A stretch of 64,000 bases of DNA from Chitinophagaceae bacterium. Its GTDB lineage: Bacteria > Bacteroidota > Bacteroidia > Chitinophagales > Chitinophagaceae. Location: positions 62,001-126,000 of the forward strand of contig SAIW01000008.1 of NCBI GenBank assembly GCA_004028795.1. The letters run 5' to 3'. The position numbers and the translations under genes were made by a program. Shown piece after piece: positions 62,621 through 64,000 of the stretch. Positions within the stretch are counted from its first letter, which is position 1. Each line of letters begins with the position of its first letter. The notes under the pieces were generated by a model. The model had not been told where the DNA came from. It did not search any database and saw only the letters and a program-made list of their open reading frames with translations.

Positions 62621-62930
62621 AAACAGTTCACGAAAGTTTTACAAAAAAAATAGCCTCGTTATTGTAAACTGTTATAATTTTACGCCCTCAAAAAAAATAT
62701 TCTGTTCACCTTTATTTGAACTGAAATTGAAAAGATATAACACCCATACAACATCTTATTTACATACTGCACGATTATGTGCTGCATGTACAGTGGGTAA
62801 CAACTGTTTTTCTTTTTTATTGCGACGACCACGTATCTAATACGTATTACATGCCGATAATAGTGTCGTTATTATCAACCTTATAGGTTTATTCAACAAC
62901 AGATTTTAAATTTTCAAAGTCGCAACAATA
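62621..62930 (+). promoter_or_regulatory. Leader of the arginine operon with two inverted repeats
   Basis: No gene is visible in this stretch. It contains two perfect inverted repeats: ACGTAT-CTA-ATACGT (62831-62845) and GATAATA-N7-TATTATC (62856-62876). The first GNAT codon is 54 bp after the second. They could be operators for an ArgR-type repressor or parts of a leader structure. I see no clear -33/-7 pair and no known riboswitch. Confidence 0.4.
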
Positions 62931-63617
62931 GTGTACAATCAACAACAAATTATTATTCGTGTAGCCGACCATATAGATACGCATTATGCCAAGCGTATTA
63001 CAGATGAAATGGAAGCCAGTGCTAAAGCAAGAGGTACCGGTATTGCCAAACGCAGCCCCGAATACGTAGCCCAAAAAATGCTGGAAGGCAAAGCTGTTAT
63101 TGCATTAACACATACGGGCGAGTGGGTTGGCTTTTGCTATATTGAAGAATGGAGCCATGGGAAATTTGTGGCCAACAGCGGTTTAATTGTAGCTCCGGAA
63201 TTTAGAAAAAGTGGTGTAGCCAAACAGATTAAACAAAGAATTTTTAATTTATCGAGAGAGAAATATCCTGATGCAAAAATTTTCGGATTAACAACCGGCT
63301 TAGCTGTAATGAAAATAAACAGTGAGTTAGGTTACGAGCCGGTTACTTACAGCGAATTAACTGATGATGAAGATTTTTGGGCAGGTTGTAAAAGTTGCAT
63401 TAATTATGATATTTTAATGAGTAAGGAAAGAAAGAACTGCATGTGTACTGCAATGTTATTCGACCCGAAAGATCATTATACGCCAAAAGAAACAAAAGAA
63501 GACTTCGAAAAAAAATCTAAGTTGTACGAAAGGTTGCTTCGTTTTAAACAATTATTTGGAAAAAATAAAAACGGCAACGGAAAGCTGAGTGCTTTGTTTT
63601 CAGTTTTCTTTCATTAA
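62931..63617 (+). CDS. GNAT acyltransferase of the Bacteroidota arginine cluster
   Basis: 228 residues from GTG at 62931; an in-frame TAA 24 bp upstream and no ATG before that force this start. GNAT fold: 'VADHIDTHYAKRITDEMEASA', 'VIALTHTGEWVGFCYIEEWSHG', 'LIVAPEFRKSGVAKQIKQRIF' (acyl-CoA-binding region) and 'LGYEPVTYSELTDDEDFWAGCKSCIN'. The C-terminus has six cysteines (CKSC, NCMC) and a basic tail. It directly precedes argG. In this phylum the cluster uses succinylated rather than acetylated intermediates in some species, so the acyl donor may be succinyl-CoA or acetyl-CoA, which is inference. Confidence 0.85.
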   Translation: MYNQQQIIIRVADHIDTHYAKRITDEMEASAKARGTGIAKRSPEYVAQKMLEGKAVIALTHTGEWVGFCYIEEWSHGKFVANSGLIVAPEFRKSGVAKQIKQRIFNLSREKYPDAKIFGLTTGLAVMKINSELGYEPVTYSELTDDEDFWAGCKSCINYDILMSKERKNCMCTAMLFDPKDHYTPKETKEDFEKKSKLYERLLRFKQLFGKNKNGNGKLSALFSVFFH

Positions 63618-63640
63618 TATCTCTTATTAAACAGCAAGCA

Positions 63641-64000
63641 ATGAGCAAGAAAGTAGTATTAGGTTTCAGCGGTGGTTTAGATACCACTTTTTGTGTTAAA
63701 CACTTTGAAGATAAAGGTTACGAAATACACAGCATAATTGTTAATACAGGCGGTTTTAGCGAAGATGAATTAAAGAAGATTGAAGCACATGCGTACAAAT
63801 TGGGTGTTACAACACATACAACTGTAAATGCTGTAAAAGGCTATTACGACAGCATTATTAAATATTTGATTTTTGGAAATGTGTTAAAGAACAATACGTA
63901 TCCTTTAAGCGTTAGTGCAGAAAGATTAAGCCAAGCACTGCATATTGCAGAACATGCCAAGAAATTAAATGCTGATGCAGTGGCTCATGGAAGTACGGGT
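63641..64000 (+). CDS. argG: Argininosuccinate synthase (partial)
   Basis: The first 120 codons of a gene that runs past the right edge. 'KKVVLGFSGGLDTTFCVKHF' is the ATP-binding P-loop of the SGGLDTS-type family. 'AHGSTG' at the cut matches the (A)HG(C/S)TGKGND motif. The downstream part, 'LKNNTYPLSVSAERLSQALH', is the Bacteroidota version. It joins citrulline and aspartate to argininosuccinate with ATP. It begins 23 bp after the GNAT gene, so the two form an operon. Confidence 0.93.
   Translation, partial: MSKKVVLGFSGGLDTTFCVKHFEDKGYEIHSIIVNTGGFSEDELKKIEAHAYKLGVTTHTTVNAVKGYYDSIIKYLIFGNVLKNNTYPLSVSAERLSQALHIAEHAKKLNADAVAHGSTG

Noticed and set aside
62821-62830. Further copy of the TGCGTCGCA repeat (TTGCGACGACC at 62820)
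   Set aside because: It shares only seven bases with the core and none of the flanks.
1-64000. tRNA, rRNA or tmRNA genes
   Set aside because: I looked through the gaps for acceptor/T-loop signatures and rRNA words and found none. A covariance-model scan would be more reliable.

Overview
The window is AT-rich chromosomal DNA of a Bacteroidota, most likely a member of the Chitinophagaceae or a close relative. The evidence is a T9SS type-B C-terminal sorting domain, a SusC/TonB-like outer membrane barrel, DUF4286, PorG/DUF6089-like and CHU_C proteins, TTG...TAnnTTTG-type promoters, almost no Shine-Dalgarno sequences, and a Bacteroidota-style arginine cluster. I see no phage, plasmid, insertion sequence, CRISPR array, rRNA or tRNA. 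The content is mostly core chromosome with scattered accessory genes.

Layout. 1-1.8 kb: end of a response regulator, then a two-gene cytoskeletal unit (actin-like ATPase plus bactofilin). 1.9-6.2 kb: GHL10 glycan hydrolase, radical SAM/SPASM enzyme, GH25 muramidase, a possible 46-residue ORF, and a VanZ-like protein. 6.4-7.8 kb: ECF sigma and anti-sigma pair. 7.8-11.2 kb: gcvH, cyclophilin, a small conserved protein, mutL. 11.3-17.6 kb: membrane protein, lipoprotein, obg, secreted protein with a long leader, typA, and an HGSNAT-like acyltransferase. 17.7-25.6 kb: Tat-exported oxidoreductase, FGE-like protein, alpha/beta hydrolase, fabH, lipid kinase, membrane patatin. 25.9-30.5 kb: ctaA, rnhB, and a second ECF sigma module with a membrane protein and a DUF4097 protein. 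30.7-36.4 kb: CNNM/CorC transporter, histidine kinase, receiver-kinase hybrid, rpiB, and an interrupted M28 peptidase. 36.5-41 kb: korB, an AhpD-like protein, gnd and zwf. 41.3-50.6 kb: barrels, lipoprotein, Sua5-like, ribosomal Thx, HU, DUF4286, xth, LOG, AsmA. 50.8-56.9 kb: lipoprotein, Omp85-like barrel, RNase G, a 30-residue basic protein, TPR protein, second HU-like protein, frameshifted mutY. 56.9-64 kb: T9SS cargo, outer membrane barrel, and the start of an arginine operon (GNAT, argG).

The most interesting signals are these. (1) The actin-like ATPase at 763-1791 appears circularly permuted: its phosphate-1 motif is at the C-terminus instead of the N-terminus, and the gene overlaps a bactofilin gene. 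(2) Two otherwise intact genes carry single-base lesions: a TGA that cuts off the last zinc ligand of an M28 peptidase, and a one-base frameshift in mutY. MutL also has degenerate endonuclease motifs. (3) Seven intergenic copies of a repeat centred on TGCGTCGCA, plus other short repeat elements, two of which appear to have been absorbed into coding sequence (mutL linker, lipid kinase N-terminus). (4) A receiver-kinase hybrid has Tyr in place of the phospho-accepting His. (5) Several very small genes are easily missed (Thx, a COX24-like basic protein, and a possible 46-residue ORF with its own terminator).

Many genes start at TTG or GTG. Where a TTG lies just upstream of an ATG that fits the family better, I moved the start to the ATG and say so. 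All functional assignments are from motif recognition by eye, with no database search.
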